DNA of 64,000 bases from Pseudomonas putida (GCF_003228315.1 NZ_CP029693.1:6048501-6112500), one strand, 5' to 3'. Shown: positions 1-9,345, counted from the stretch's first letter. Notes: generated from the letters alone by a model not told the origin. A program made the numbers and translations.

Positions 1-1
1 G

Positions 2-1930
2 TTGTACAGCCAGACGCAAAGCAAGCTGGGGTCGCCATTGGGCTACGACTTGCTGGCGCAGCCATTGCGCCGCGCCACTCTGGAACGTGCCGATCAGCAT
101 GGGCGCATGGCGGTGTCGCAGCCGATGCACCTGGTCAGCATCGAGCCGGATTATGCGCGGGGTGTGCTGCTGGTGGCCCCGGTCATGTTGCGTGATGAGC
201 CCAAGGGCGCGTCCGGCAAACCGTTCGGTTACGTGATGGCAGTGATCAGCATGCGTCAGTTGCTGTCCGATGGCTTGCCGGAAGCGGGGCGCGACTATCT
301 CTCGGTGCGCATCCTCGACCTGTCCGTCGAAGATGCGCACGAGGTGCTGTTCGAATCGCCCAACCCGCCCGCCGTCAGTGACCTGGCCGCCAGCCGCTTG
401 TTGCGCCTGGCCGATCACGAATATCAGGTCGACATTTATCCCAGTGAAGCCTTTCTCCAGGCCAACCACTCCTCGGTGACCACCATGGTGGTGCTCGGTG
501 GTTTGCTCAGTGTGCTGCTCAGTGCATTGCTCTACGTGCTGGTCAGCCAGCGTCAGCGGGCGCTGAAGATGGTCGAGCAGCGGACCGAGGAATTGCGCGC
601 CCGAGAATTGGAGTTGCGCGGCACCCACGGTCAGTTGCGCGGCGTGCTGAATGCCGCGACTCAGGTGGCAATCATCGCCACCGATCTGCGCGGGGTGATC
701 AGTACCTTCAATGCCGGCGCCGAGCAAATGCTTGGCTACACCGCCGCCGAGGTGGTGGGGCGCATGACTCTGGAAAATTTGCACCTGCCCCGGGAGCTCA
801 CGGCCCGTTCCGTGGAGCTGAGCGCGCGTTTCGGCAAACCGGTGCCGACATGCCAGGCCATGTTGGTCGAGCCGAGCGTAGAGGGCAGGCACGAGGCGCG
901 GGAGTGGACACTGGTGCGCGGCGATGGCAGCCATTTGATGGTCAACATGCTCGCAACGCCGGTGCTCGACGATCAGGGGTTGTGGGTCGGGCATCTGGCG
1001 GTGTGCATCGACATCACCGAACGCAAGCGGGTGCACGAGGCACTAGCGGCGCGGGATGTCTTGTTGAAGAAGCTCAGCGCCCATGTGCCTGGCGGCATCT
1101 ATCAGTTCAAGATGGAGTTCGACGGTCGCTTCAGCGTGATCTACGCCAGCGACGGCATCCGCGAAATCTACGAGCTGGAGCCGGACGTGCTGCTGCTCAA
1201 CGCCGAAGCGATCTTCACCCGGATTCATCCGCAAGACACGACCCGTGTTCGTGCGTCGATCCGCGCTTCGGCGGACAACCTCAGCCCCTGGCGCGAGGAA
1301 TATCGCGTGCAGTTGCCCCAGCGTGGTCTGCGCTGGGTCCGTGGCGAGGCGACGCCGGAGGAGCTTCCCGGCGGCGGGGTACTGTGGCACGGCTACATCT
1401 CGGACATTTCCGATATGAAGCGGGTGGAAGAAGAACTGCGCGCGTTGTCAGTCACCGATTCCCTGACCGGCATTCACAATCGCCGCTATTTCCAGGAGCG
1501 CCTGACCACCGAGATGGCGCGGGTGGAGCGCGGAGGCGGCGAGCTGTCAGTAATCATGCTCGACATCGACCACTTCAAGCGGATCAATGACCAGTATGGG
1601 CATGCCGTGGGTGATCGGGTGCTGCAGGCCGTTTGTGAGCGCATCGGCCATCGGCTGCGGCGCACGGACGTGTTCTGTCGCCTGGGTGGCGAAGAGTTCA
1701 TGGTGCTGTGCCCGGACATCAGCGGCGAGCAGGCCCACACCCTGGCCCTGGAGTTGTGGCAAAGCCTGCGCAGTGCGCCAATCGATGAGGTCGGGGTGGT
1801 CACCGCCAGTTTCGGCATTGCCAGTTGGCGGTTGGGCGAGGGCGCGGATGCGCTGTTGTTGCGGGCGGATTCGGGGGTGTATGCGGCGAAACAGGCGGGC
1901 AGGGATCGGGTGCAGGGGGAGATGAATTAG
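2..1930 (+). CDS. Membrane PAS-PAS-GGDEF diguanylate cyclase (5' end outside window)
   Basis: Sensor enzyme expected to make cyclic di-GMP at the inner membrane. The first ~155 visible residues look like the end of a periplasmic CHASE-type sensor. A membrane segment follows at about 158-182, then a short coiled stretch, a PAS domain (about 205-340), a second PAS domain (about 350-470) and a C-terminal GGDEF domain. The cyclase domain starts at DSLTGIHNRRYF and has an intact GGEEF signature preceded by RRTD, a match to the RxxD product-inhibition site. The frame is open at the window edge with a TTG only by chance, so the true start lies upstream. The signal sensed cannot be told. Function of the GGDEF domain is well supported; the CHASE assignment is tentative. 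Confidence 0.85.
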   Translation: MYSQTQSKLGSPLGYDLLAQPLRRATLERADQHGRMAVSQPMHLVSIEPDYARGVLLVAPVMLRDEPKGASGKPFGYVMAVISMRQLLSDGLPEAGRDYLSVRILDLSVEDAHEVLFESPNPPAVSDLAASRLLRLADHEYQVDIYPSEAFLQANHSSVTTMVVLGGLLSVLLSALLYVLVSQRQRALKMVEQRTEELRARELELRGTHGQLRGVLNAATQVAIIATDLRGVISTFNAGAEQMLGYTAAEVVGRMTLENLHLPRELTARSVELSARFGKPVPTCQAMLVEPSVEGRHEAREWTLVRGDGSHLMVNMLATPVLDDQGLWVGHLAVCIDITERKRVHEALAARDVLLKKLSAHVPGGIYQFKMEFDGRFSVIYASDGIREIYELEPDVLLLNAEAIFTRIHPQDTTRVRASIRASADNLSPWREEYRVQLPQRGLRWVRGEATPEELPGGGVLWHGYISDISDMKRVEEELRALSVTDSLTGIHNRRYFQERLTTEMARVERGGGELSVIMLDIDHFKRINDQYGHAVGDRVLQAVCERIGHRLRRTDVFCRLGGEEFMVLCPDISGEQAHTLALELWQSLRSAPIDEVGVVTASFGIASWRLGEGADALLLRADSGVYAAKQAGRDRVQGEMN

Positions 1931-1952
1931 GTCTGTCTCTGTACACAAAACC

Positions 1953-2042
1953 TGTGGGAGCGAGCCTGCTCGCGAAAGCGGTCTATCAGACACATTAATG
2001 TTGAATGTGCTGCCGTCTTCGCGAGCAGGCTCGCTCCTACAG
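1953..2042. repeat. REP pair (REPIN), GGAGCGAGCCTGCTCGCGAA family
   Basis: Two inverted copies of the Pseudomonas REP palindrome, GTGGGAGCGAGCCTGCTCGCGA and its complement, flank a short spacer between two convergent genes. The same family recurs at 9244, 41688, 43576 and 47983. Confidence 0.9.
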
Positions 2043-2055
2043 TGGTTCTGGGTAC

Positions 2056-3516
2056 TTACAGAACCGAAGCCGTCTGCGGCAGTTTCGGCTGGCGGTACAG
2101 GTCCAGCAGCACTTGATCAAGCACCGACGAGGCGCCGAACGGGGCCTTGTCGTTGAGGATCGCTACCACGGCCCAGGTATTGCCGTTGATATCGCGGCTG
2201 AAACCGGCGATGGCGCGCACGGTGTTCAGGGTTCCGGTCTTGACGTGGGCTTCGCCGCGCATCGCGGTGGTCTTCAGGCGTTTGCGCATGGTGCCGTCGG
2301 TGCCGGCGATCGGCATCGAACTGATGTACTCGGCGGCATACGGGCTGTGCCACGCCGCTTGCAGCATCGAGGCCATTTCCCGGGCGCTGACGCGTTCGGA
2401 GCGGGACAGGCCGCTGCCGTTTTCCATGACCAGGTGCGGCGCGGTGATGCCTTTCTTCGCCAGCCACTGACGGACCACACGCTGGGCGGCCTTGGCGTCG
2501 TCGGCGTCGGCATCGGTGCGGAATTTCTGCCCCAGGCTCAGGAACAGCTGCTGGGCCATGGTGTTGTTACTGTATTTGTTGATGTCGCGAATGATTTCCG
2601 CCAGGTCCGGGGAGAACGCCCGGGCCAATACCTTGGCATCCTTCGGCGTTGGCGCCAGCACGTCCTTGCCCTGGATGCTGCCACCCAGCTCTTTCCAGAT
2701 GGCACGCACGGCGCCGGCGGTGTAGGTCGCATGGTCGAGCAGCGACAGGTAAGTCTGCGAGCTGCAGCCGTCACCCAACTGGCCGCCAACGGTGACGGTC
2801 ACGCTGCCGTCGGCCTGAGGTACCGGGTTGTAGCGCACGCCACCGGTGCATTGCTTGGAATTGAGCGCCTTGACCTGATTGTCGATGCGGATGCTGGCAA
2901 TCGGCGGCTCCACCGAGACCAGCACTTTGCCCGAGTCGTTGCGCGCCACGAACCGCAGGGCCTTGAGGTTGACCAGCAGGGCATCGGGTTTGACCAGGAA
3001 CGGTTTGTTCTCGTCATTGCCGTCGTCGTTGAACTCGGGCAACTGCGGTTGCACGAAGAAGTTCTTGTCCAGCACCAGATCGCCGGTAACCTGGGTCACG
3101 CCGTTGGCGCGCAGGTCGCGCATCAGCAGCCAGAGTTTTTCCATGTTCAGCTTCGGATCGCCGCCACCCTTGAGGTAGAGGTTGCCGTTGAGGATGCCGC
3201 CGCTCAGGGTGCCATCGGTGTAGAACTCGGTTTTCCACTGGTGATTCGGGCCGAGCATTTCCAGGGCCGCGTAGGTGGTGACCAGTTTCATGGTCGAGGC
3301 CGGGTTGACCGACACATCGGCGTTGAAAACGGTGGGGGTGCCGGGGCCGGTGAGCGGGATCATTACCAGCGACAGGGCGTTGTCCTGCAACTTGCTGGCC
3401 TTGAGGGCTTTTTCGACGTTGGGCGACAGGGCGGTGTTGATCGGTTCAGCGTAAACGGGGAGGGCCAGGGGCAAAAGAAAGCTGGCCAGCAGCAATGGAC
3501 GCAACGATTTGATCAT
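2056..3516 (-). CDS. dacB: D-alanyl-D-alanine carboxypeptidase/endopeptidase (PBP4)
   Basis: Periplasmic class C low-molecular-weight penicillin-binding protein that trims and cuts peptidoglycan cross-links. A signal peptide (MIKSLRPLLL... to PVYA, about residue 23) is followed by the catalytic S74-T-M-K77 motif. The SxN motif appears in NKYSNNT and the KTG motif in VKTGTLN. The 486-residue length and the large insert between SxxK and SxN fit the PBP4 (peptidase S13) family. The ATG start is fixed by the signal peptide. It stands alone, with yggL upstream on the same strand separated by a terminator. Confidence 0.95.
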   Translation of the reverse strand: MIKSLRPLLLASFLLPLALPVYAEPINTALSPNVEKALKASKLQDNALSLVMIPLTGPGTPTVFNADVSVNPASTMKLVTTYAALEMLGPNHQWKTEFYTDGTLSGGILNGNLYLKGGGDPKLNMEKLWLLMRDLRANGVTQVTGDLVLDKNFFVQPQLPEFNDDGNDENKPFLVKPDALLVNLKALRFVARNDSGKVLVSVEPPIASIRIDNQVKALNSKQCTGGVRYNPVPQADGSVTVTVGGQLGDGCSSQTYLSLLDHATYTAGAVRAIWKELGGSIQGKDVLAPTPKDAKVLARAFSPDLAEIIRDINKYSNNTMAQQLFLSLGQKFRTDADADDAKAAQRVVRQWLAKKGITAPHLVMENGSGLSRSERVSAREMASMLQAAWHSPYAAEYISSMPIAGTDGTMRKRLKTTAMRGEAHVKTGTLNTVRAIAGFSRDINGNTWAVVAILNDKAPFGASSVLDQVLLDLYRQPKLPQTASVL

Positions 3517-3650
3517 GAGAAATAAGACCCTGCACTCGAGGGGAAAATGACGAGGGCAAGAAAATGAAAGCCCTCAGCGGTCACAAAAGTGTCGGCATTA
3601 TGCCCCAAGGTGACGTGGCTGTGGCAGGTGGAGCAGGGGGACAGAAACAA

Positions 3651-3678
3651 AAAGGGCCATCACGATGGATGGCCCTTT
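3651..3678 (-). terminator. Intrinsic terminator of yggL
   Basis: An 11-bp stem (AAAGGGCCATC with GATGGCCCTTT) and 6-nt loop end in a T run on the minus strand, immediately after the yggL stop codon. Confidence 0.85.
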
Positions 3679-3684
3679 TGAACA

Positions 3685-4029
3685 TCAAGCTACCGGATTG
3701 ATCGGCTTTTCCGGGTACCAGACGTCGATCAGCGGGCTGACGGTGACTTCGGTCAGTTCGCTGCGGCCCTTGAGCCAGGCTTCAACGGCAGCACGCTGCT
3801 CTTCGGTGACCGAGCCGCGCTTTTGCAGGCAAACCAGACCGAAGTCGTCGCCGCCAACATAGCCCAGACCGTTGGCTTCCATGGCTTCTTTCAGGAACGC
3901 GTCGAGGAATGCGTCGATTGCCTCGTCAGCCAGATCTTCCTTGAAGTCCAGGTTCAATTCGAAGCCCAATTCCTGGAACTCGTCTACACAGAGCTTTTTG
4001 CGCAGACGCTGGGAGCGGTTAGTGGCCAT
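3685..4029 (-). CDS. yggL: YggL family 50S ribosome-associated protein (DUF469)
   Basis: Small protein of 114 residues. The N-terminus MATNRSQRLRKKLCVDEFQE and the core LGFELNLDF...DAFLDAFLKEAMEANGLGYVGG are typical of the YggL/DUF469 family, which in E. coli associates with the 50S ribosomal subunit. The frame is open for 48 codons further upstream, but the ATG at 4029 has an AGAGGA ribosome binding site and the conserved N-terminus, so it was chosen. It is a single-gene unit ending in a clear hairpin terminator. The biological role of the family is only partly known. Confidence 0.88.
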   Translation of the reverse strand: MATNRSQRLRKKLCVDEFQELGFELNLDFKEDLADEAIDAFLDAFLKEAMEANGLGYVGGDDFGLVCLQKRGSVTEEQRAAVEAWLKGRSELTEVTVSPLIDVWYPEKPINPVA

Positions 4030-4141
4030 GAAACAATCCTCTAGAGTATTAACGCGGCGCATCTTACCAGTTAAGCAACTTCCTTGCCGGTCGAGTTTTT
4101 CAATTAATAGCCCATACGGACCGCCGGTTTTATTGGGCCTT

Positions 4142-5449
4142 TCAAAGGCCGGGTAGCAGATCGGCAGGCACAAGGGCGCCTCCCTTCATGACCACGGGCA
4201 ATTTCTCCAGAACGCTGATGTCGGCCAGCGGATCCCCGTCGACGGCAATCATGTCGGCAAAGCGACCGGCGCTGACGGCGCCAACATCCTGCTGCCAGTT
4301 CAACAGGTCGGCGGCGACCACGGTGGCGGACTGAATCGCCTGCATCGGTGTCATGCCGAACTTGACCATGTAGGCGAACTGTTTGGCGTTGGTGCCGATG
4401 GGATAGACGCCGGCGTCGGTGCCGTAAGCGATCTTCACCCCGGCCTTGACCGCCTTGCGAAACGCCTGGCGCTGCACGTCGGTGGTTTCGGCATTCTTGC
4501 GCAGGTAACTCTCCGGCCAGTTTTCCTGGTGCCCGACTTCGTTGATGTAGTCGCCGTTGTAGATGTCCATCACCAGGTACGTGCCATTGTCCTTGGCCAG
4601 CTTGATGCCTTCGTCATCCAGCAGCGAGGCATGTTCGACGGATTTGACGCCGGCGCGGATGGCCGCCTTGATGCCTTCTGCACCGTGGGCATGCACGGTG
4701 GCGTAGCTTTTGTGAACCTTGGCTTCCTGCACTACGGCGCGCATTTCTTCTTCGGTCATTTCCATCTGGCCCGGCTCGGTGCCTTCTGCCAGTACCGAGC
4801 CGGTGCCCATCATCTTGATGGTGTCCACACCGTGCTGGAACAGGTAACGGGTTTTCAGTTTGGCGTCGTTGGCATCGCGGTAGACGCCGACGCGCATATC
4901 CGCGGGGATCTCCACCCCGGGCGCAAACCCCGTCACCTCGCCACCACCGCCGGCGACGGTGATATAGGCACCCACCACGTTCATGCGTGGCCCCAGCACG
5001 CGGTTGGCGTTGATGGCATCGCGCAGGGCGACATCGGTGAAGGCGCGATAGGTGCCCAGGTCATGCACGGTGGTGAAACCGGCGCGAAGGGTTTGATAGG
5101 CATGCTTGGCGCCCATCAGCGCGACGTCTTGCGGGGAGTGCAGGAGCGGTTCGGCGACGTTGTTGGTCATGTCCCAGTCGGAAATGTGCGTGTGCATGTC
5201 GATCAGGCCCGGCAAAACGGTCTTGTTCGACCAGTCGATCACCGTGCTGTTGGCTGGTGGCGCGCTCCAGGGCTCCACGGCGACGATGCGCTCGCCATCG
5301 ATCTTGATGCGTTGATCACTCAGCACCTTGCCTTTCTCGACATCCACCAGATGCCCGGCATGGACATACACCGTGTCTGCCTGTGCCGATAGCGTCATTG
5401 ATGAGAGGGTTATCGCCAGCGCAATACACTTGATCCGCAAGTTCTTCAT
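4142..5449 (-). CDS. Exported metal-dependent amidohydrolase (imidazolonepropionase/prolidase-like)
   Basis: A 435-residue hydrolase with an N-terminal signal peptide (MKNLRIKCIALAITLSSMTLSAQA), so it acts in the periplasm. Metal ligands of the amidohydrolase superfamily are visible: H86-T-H88 in LIDMHTHI, the lysine in VDTIKMMGTGS, histidines in TVHAHG and SVEHAS, and the aspartate in YGTDAGV. This set fits the family that holds prolidases and other peptidic-bond hydrolases. ATG 5449 has an AAGAGG ribosome site; a longer upstream frame lacks one. It lies 34 bp after a porin gene on the same strand, suggesting one operon for uptake and cleavage of a shared substrate. The substrate is unknown. 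Confidence 0.85.
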   Translation of the reverse strand: MKNLRIKCIALAITLSSMTLSAQADTVYVHAGHLVDVEKGKVLSDQRIKIDGERIVAVEPWSAPPANSTVIDWSNKTVLPGLIDMHTHISDWDMTNNVAEPLLHSPQDVALMGAKHAYQTLRAGFTTVHDLGTYRAFTDVALRDAINANRVLGPRMNVVGAYITVAGGGGEVTGFAPGVEIPADMRVGVYRDANDAKLKTRYLFQHGVDTIKMMGTGSVLAEGTEPGQMEMTEEEMRAVVQEAKVHKSYATVHAHGAEGIKAAIRAGVKSVEHASLLDDEGIKLAKDNGTYLVMDIYNGDYINEVGHQENWPESYLRKNAETTDVQRQAFRKAVKAGVKIAYGTDAGVYPIGTNAKQFAYMVKFGMTPMQAIQSATVVAADLLNWQQDVGAVSAGRFADMIAVDGDPLADISVLEKLPVVMKGGALVPADLLPGL

Positions 5450-5483
5450 ATAAAACCTCTTGTTTTTATTGTGTCGGGACAGA

Positions 5484-6764
5484 TCAGAAAAGATCGAAGG
5501 GATATTCGGTAATGATGCGAAGTTGCTTGACGCTGTCGCCGCTGAAGGAGTGATCGGCATATCGAATGCGCACAGAAAGATTTTTCAGGGCACCACTGTC
5601 CACCACTGTTTTCAGATCGATATCGCGCTCGATCTGTTTGTCCGCGTGGGCGAAATAGGCATACAGGCCATCCGGGTCGACTTTCTCGTTATCGATATCG
5701 AAGCCGTAGACATAACGAAGTCCCAGCGTCGTATGCAGGTAACCCGTACTGCCGAAGTCATAGGCATAACCCAGGCCTATCGACTGCTCGCCCGGACCGT
5801 TGAAGTCGCCGTATTGCGAGGAGTTGGCCAGGTAGATGGAGTCCATGTAAGTACCGTCGGACGACATCAGATAGTCGAACGGTTGGTCGCCATGCACTTT
5901 TTGAAAGGACAGGGTGTAAGTGTGTGGGCCGTTGCCGTACGAAGTTGCCAGGGACCAGGCGGTGACATTGATCGCGCCGGCATTGGCCTGGCCGGTATCC
6001 AGTGAGCGATACAGATTGAAGTCCAAACCCAGTGTTTGCTCTTGTGCCAGGGGGAGCGTGTAGTTGGCATTCACGTAGTACTGGCGCCACAGGTCTTCTG
6101 CCCGTGAGGCATAGAAACCCACACTGCCTTGCTCAAGCGGTTGCCAGGTCAGGCCGGCATAGTCCACGTTCCCGGCGTCGACCCCGGCATACCCGGCCTT
6201 GAAGCCTTCGTCGTGGTTTGTGGTCGTGTAGCCACGCGAGGAATAGAAGTGCCCGAGGTCGAGACTGACTGTTTCAATGTCGTCGCTTAAGAGTTGAAAG
6301 CCTCTGGTGGTCATCGGCATCAGTCGCAAGTCGGGGGTTGCGAATACCGGGTTGTAAGGGCGCAGGTCACCAAACTTCAAAACGGTGTTGGACCATTTGG
6401 CTTTTACCGAACCGTTGAGTGTCGATGACTCGGTTCTTTCGCCGTCACCTTCGGCGGGAAACATGCCCGTGCCCACCGTGCCGCGTCCACCGTCGAGCTT
6501 GTAGGCGGTGTAGGCGCTGGCATCGATACCCAATCCGATGACGCCCTGGGTGAATCCGGACTGATAGTCCGCCAGGAAACCCTGCCCCCATCCGATGGCA
6601 TCGGGATAGTGGGACAGCGAGTTGCGGTTGAAATACATATTGCGTGCGAGAACTTTGGCAGTGGCGCCTTCGATAAAACCTTCCGGGTTTTCGTCGGCCA
6701 GTACAGGTAGTGAGTTCGTGGAGATTGAAAAGACAAACAGTCCCAGCAGTGGACGATTCTTCAT
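5484..6764 (-). CDS. OprD-family outer membrane porin
   Basis: Outer membrane substrate-specific channel. The signal peptide MKNRPLLGLFVFSISTNSLPVLA is followed by GFIEGATAKVLARNMYFNR, the usual OprD opening, then alternating aromatic-rich strands and a C-terminal phenylalanine (EYPFDLF) that marks beta-barrel insertion. Motifs such as GWGQGFLADYQSGFTQGVIG, SSTLNGSVKAKWSNTVLKFGDLRP and the DIDNEKVDPDG loop are family hallmarks. ATG 6764 was preferred to the longer frame because it begins the signal peptide. It heads the porin-amidohydrolase pair. OprD porins import amino acids, peptides or aromatic acids; the substrate here cannot be deduced. Confidence 0.9.
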   Translation of the reverse strand: MKNRPLLGLFVFSISTNSLPVLADENPEGFIEGATAKVLARNMYFNRNSLSHYPDAIGWGQGFLADYQSGFTQGVIGLGIDASAYTAYKLDGGRGTVGTGMFPAEGDGERTESSTLNGSVKAKWSNTVLKFGDLRPYNPVFATPDLRLMPMTTRGFQLLSDDIETVSLDLGHFYSSRGYTTTNHDEGFKAGYAGVDAGNVDYAGLTWQPLEQGSVGFYASRAEDLWRQYYVNANYTLPLAQEQTLGLDFNLYRSLDTGQANAGAINVTAWSLATSYGNGPHTYTLSFQKVHGDQPFDYLMSSDGTYMDSIYLANSSQYGDFNGPGEQSIGLGYAYDFGSTGYLHTTLGLRYVYGFDIDNEKVDPDGLYAYFAHADKQIERDIDLKTVVDSGALKNLSVRIRYADHSFSGDSVKQLRIITEYPFDLF

Positions 6765-6877
6765 GGGAGGCCTTTGGGTTCTTATTGTTTTAAGGGAACG
6801 CCTGCGGGCCAAGAATGTGCTGGGGGTGGCGGGAATTACAGTGATGTCTGTGCATTAATTCGATGTGCGGAGCGCAT

Positions 6878-6908
6878 AAAAAACGGCGACCCGAGGGACG
6901 CCGTTTTT
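6878..6908 (-). terminator. Intrinsic terminator after the BenE-family gene
   Basis: Stem AAAAACGGCG with CGCCGTTTTT and a 10-nt loop. It lies 26 bp beyond the transporter stop codon and upstream of the porin gene. The A and T runs make it usable in both directions. Confidence 0.85.
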
Positions 6909-6933
6909 ATGTACAGGGTTCCTGTACAGGACG

Positions 6934-8121
6934 CTATTTACGCCAATTCAGGATCAACAAGGTCAACACGCCCGCCACGATCCCCCAGAACGCCGATCCG
7001 ATGGAAAACAGCGTCAGCCCCGATGCCGTGACCATGAAGGTGATCAGTGCCGCTTCACGCTCCTTCGCTTCACTCATCGCAATGCTCAGGCCGTTGATGA
7101 TCGAGCCGAACAAGGCCAGCGCAGCAATCGACAACACCAGTTCCTTGGGCAGGGCGGCGAACAGCGCCGCCAGCGTCGCGCCGAAGACCCCGGCAATACC
7201 GTAGAAAATCCCGCACCAGACCGCCGCCGTGTAGCGTTTGTTGCGGTCTTCATGGGCATGGGGCCCGGTGCAGATCGCCGCGCTGATGGCGGCGAGGTTG
7301 ATCCCGTGGGAGCCGAAGGGCGCGAGCAGCAGCGAGGCGATGCCGGTGGTGGTGATCAGCGGCGAGGCCGGCACGTTATAGCCGTCGGCGCGCAGTACGG
7401 CGATGCCGGGCATGTTTTGCGAGGTCATCGCCACCACGAACAGCGGGATGCCGATGCTGATGGTTGCGGCGACGGAGAAGTGCGGGGTGGTCCACACCGG
7501 TGTGGCGACTTCCAGGCGAAACGCGCTGAAGTCCAGCAGGCCCATCAACCCGGCCAATGCGGTGCCGATCAACAACGCGCCCAGTACTGCATAGCGCGGC
7601 GACAAGCGTTTGACCACCAGGTAGGTGAAAAACATGCCCAGCACCAGTGCGGTGCGGTGCTGGGCGGCGACGAAAATTTCGCTGCCGATCTTGAACAGAA
7701 TCCCGGCCAGCAACGCGGCGGCCAGGGAGGCGGGGATTTTCTTCACCAGGCGCTCGAAGCTGCCGGTCAGCCCGCAAATGGTCACCAGCACCGCGCACGT
7801 GATGTAGGCGCCGATGGCTTCGCCGTAACTGACGCCACCCAGGCTGGTAATCAGCAGCGCCGCGCCGGGGGTCGACCAGGCGATGGTGATCGGCGTGCGA
7901 TAGCGCAGCGAGAGGCCGATCGAACACACGGCCATGCCGATGGAAATCGCCCAGATCCACGACGAAATCTGCCCGCTGGTCAGTCCCGCTGCCTGGCCGG
8001 CCTGGAACATCAGGACCAGGGAGCTGGTGTAGCCGGTCATCATGGCGATGAAGCCGGCGACGATGGCTGATGGCGAGGTATCGGCCAATGGGCGCAGCTG
8101 CGTGTGCGTGGCGTCGTTCAT
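6934..8121 (-). CDS. benE: BenE-family proton symporter (benzoate-type transporter)
   Basis: Inner membrane transporter of 395 residues with about 11-12 hydrophobic segments. The N-terminal pattern PSAIVAGFIAMMTGYTSSLVLMFQAGQAAGLT and SWIWAISIGMA, with TIAWSTPGAALL and the C-terminal GSAFWGIVAG, are hallmarks of BenE (benzoate/H+ symporter) proteins. No benzoate-degrading genes are near. The neighbours are a divergent GntR regulator and the guanine/xanthine pathway, so an aromatic acid or a heterocycle could be the substrate. The family call is firm, the substrate is not. The gene ends at a strong terminator and its promoter region carries a REP pair. Confidence 0.88.
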   Translation of the reverse strand: MNDATHTQLRPLADTSPSAIVAGFIAMMTGYTSSLVLMFQAGQAAGLTSGQISSWIWAISIGMAVCSIGLSLRYRTPITIAWSTPGAALLITSLGGVSYGEAIGAYITCAVLVTICGLTGSFERLVKKIPASLAAALLAGILFKIGSEIFVAAQHRTALVLGMFFTYLVVKRLSPRYAVLGALLIGTALAGLMGLLDFSAFRLEVATPVWTTPHFSVAATISIGIPLFVVAMTSQNMPGIAVLRADGYNVPASPLITTTGIASLLLAPFGSHGINLAAISAAICTGPHAHEDRNKRYTAAVWCGIFYGIAGVFGATLAALFAALPKELVLSIAALALFGSIINGLSIAMSEAKEREAALITFMVTASGLTLFSIGSAFWGIVAGVLTLLILNWRK

Positions 8122-8170
8122 GACGGCGATGTTCCTTGTGCGTATGAAAATATCCGTGACAGCGCAACCC

Positions 8171-8265
8171 CTGTAGGAGCTGAGCTTGCTCGCGATGGCG
8201 GCGTATCAGTCGACATCAATGTTGAATGCGAAATCGCCATCGCGAGCAAGCTCGGCTCCTACAGG
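8171..8265. repeat. REP pair, GTAGGAGCTGAGCTTGCTCGCGATGGC variant
   Basis: Two inverted arms (CTGTAGGAGCTGAGCTTGCTCGCGA and its near complement) surround about 45 bp in the benE/gntR divergent intergenic region. Confidence 0.88.
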
Positions 8266-8373
8266 GATCGTGTAGAACCACGGATTCTGCGATCAAGCCT
8301 AAACTCAAATGTAAGCACGCATTGCCATACAGCCAAGGCGACAAACAGCCGTACAGTCGTTTTGACACTAACC

Positions 8374-8385
8374 ATTGTGTACAAT
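8374..8385. promoter_or_regulatory. Candidate GntR operator ATTGT-GT-ACAAT
   Basis: An inverted repeat, ATTGT and ACAAT around a 2-bp centre, lies 93 bp before the GntR start in the benE/gntR intergenic region. GntR/FCD regulators often bind short TTGT-N-ACAA dyads next to their own gene. The assignment is inference from position and shape. Confidence 0.4.
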
Positions 8386-8477
8386 CGCAGTGTTTTTTAC
8401 GCGATACTTGCCAGCGACCCACTGTGCCGTATTACAGTCACGGTCTATTCGCCGCAGTTCTCCCGACTCGAGTGCCC

Positions 8478-9242
8478 ATGAACGAACAGTTGCAACCCCT
8501 CAAGAAACAACCGCGGGCAGGCAAAGCCGGCCGCAGCGGTACCCAGGACGATATTGTCTACGCGCATATCTTCGAGGCCATCCTCGAACAGCGTCTGGCG
8601 CCCGGCACCAAGCTGAGCGAAGAAGCGCTGGGGGAGATTTTCGGGGTCAGTCGCACCATCATTCGCCGTGCGTTGTCGCGTCTGGCCCATGAAAGTGTGG
8701 TGCTGCTGCGGCCCAATCGCGGCGCGGTGGTTGCCAGTCCCAGCGTCGAGGAGGCGCGCCAGGTGTTCATGGCCCGGCGTCTGGTCGAGCGGGCGATCAC
8801 CGAATTGGCAGTCCAGCACGCCACGGCGGAGCAGATCGCCGAGTTGCGCCAGATGGTCAACGACGAACGCGACAGCTTTTCCCGCGGCGATCGTGGCGCC
8901 GGTATCCGTCTGTCGGGCGAATTTCACTTGAAACTGGCTGAAGCTGCGAAAAACGCGCCGTTGATCAGCTTCCAGCGCAGCCTGGTGTCCCAGACGTCGC
9001 TGATCATTGCCCAGTATGAAAGCGGCAACCGTTCTCACTGCTCCTACGACGAACACACCCAACTGATCGACGCGATCGAAGCGCGCAACGGCGAGTTGGC
9101 GGTGGACCTGATGATGCATCACATGGATCACATCGACAGCAAGCTCAACCTCGACGAAGAAAGTGCGTCGGATGATTTGCATGCGGTGTTCTCGCATTTG
9201 TTGCAGACCAAGAAGCCTGGGCGGTCGCCAGCGAAAATCTGA
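8478..9242 (+). CDS. GntR-family regulator, FCD (FadR-like) subfamily
   Basis: DNA-binding regulator of 254 residues. A winged helix covers about 25-90 (IFEAILEQRLAPGTKLSEEALGEIFGVSRTIIRRALSRLAHESVV), followed by an all-helical FCD ligand domain with RRLVERAI, EFHLKLAEAA and HTQLIDAIEARN, whose histidines can bind a metal plus carboxylate ligand. The frame is open 84 codons further upstream, through the REP pair, but ATG 8478 begins the family-like N-terminus. It is divergent from benE and convergent with guaD, so it may control the transporter, purine catabolism or both. The ligand is unknown. Confidence 0.88.
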   Translation: MNEQLQPLKKQPRAGKAGRSGTQDDIVYAHIFEAILEQRLAPGTKLSEEALGEIFGVSRTIIRRALSRLAHESVVLLRPNRGAVVASPSVEEARQVFMARRLVERAITELAVQHATAEQIAELRQMVNDERDSFSRGDRGAGIRLSGEFHLKLAEAAKNAPLISFQRSLVSQTSLIIAQYESGNRSHCSYDEHTQLIDAIEARNGELAVDLMMHHMDHIDSKLNLDEESASDDLHAVFSHLLQTKKPGRSPAKI

Positions 9243-9243
9243 C

Positions 9244-9345
9244 CTGTAGGAGCGAGCCTGCTCGCGATGGACTGGAGGGCGCCGCGGGGTTTCAGATGCC
9301 CTGCGTAATCGTTAACGACCATCGCGAGCAGGCTCGCTCCTACAA
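9244..9345. repeat. REP pair, GGAGCGAGCCTGCTCGCGATGG family
   Basis: Perfect inverted arms of about 24 bp flank a 50-bp spacer in the gntR/guaD convergent gap. Confidence 0.9.
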
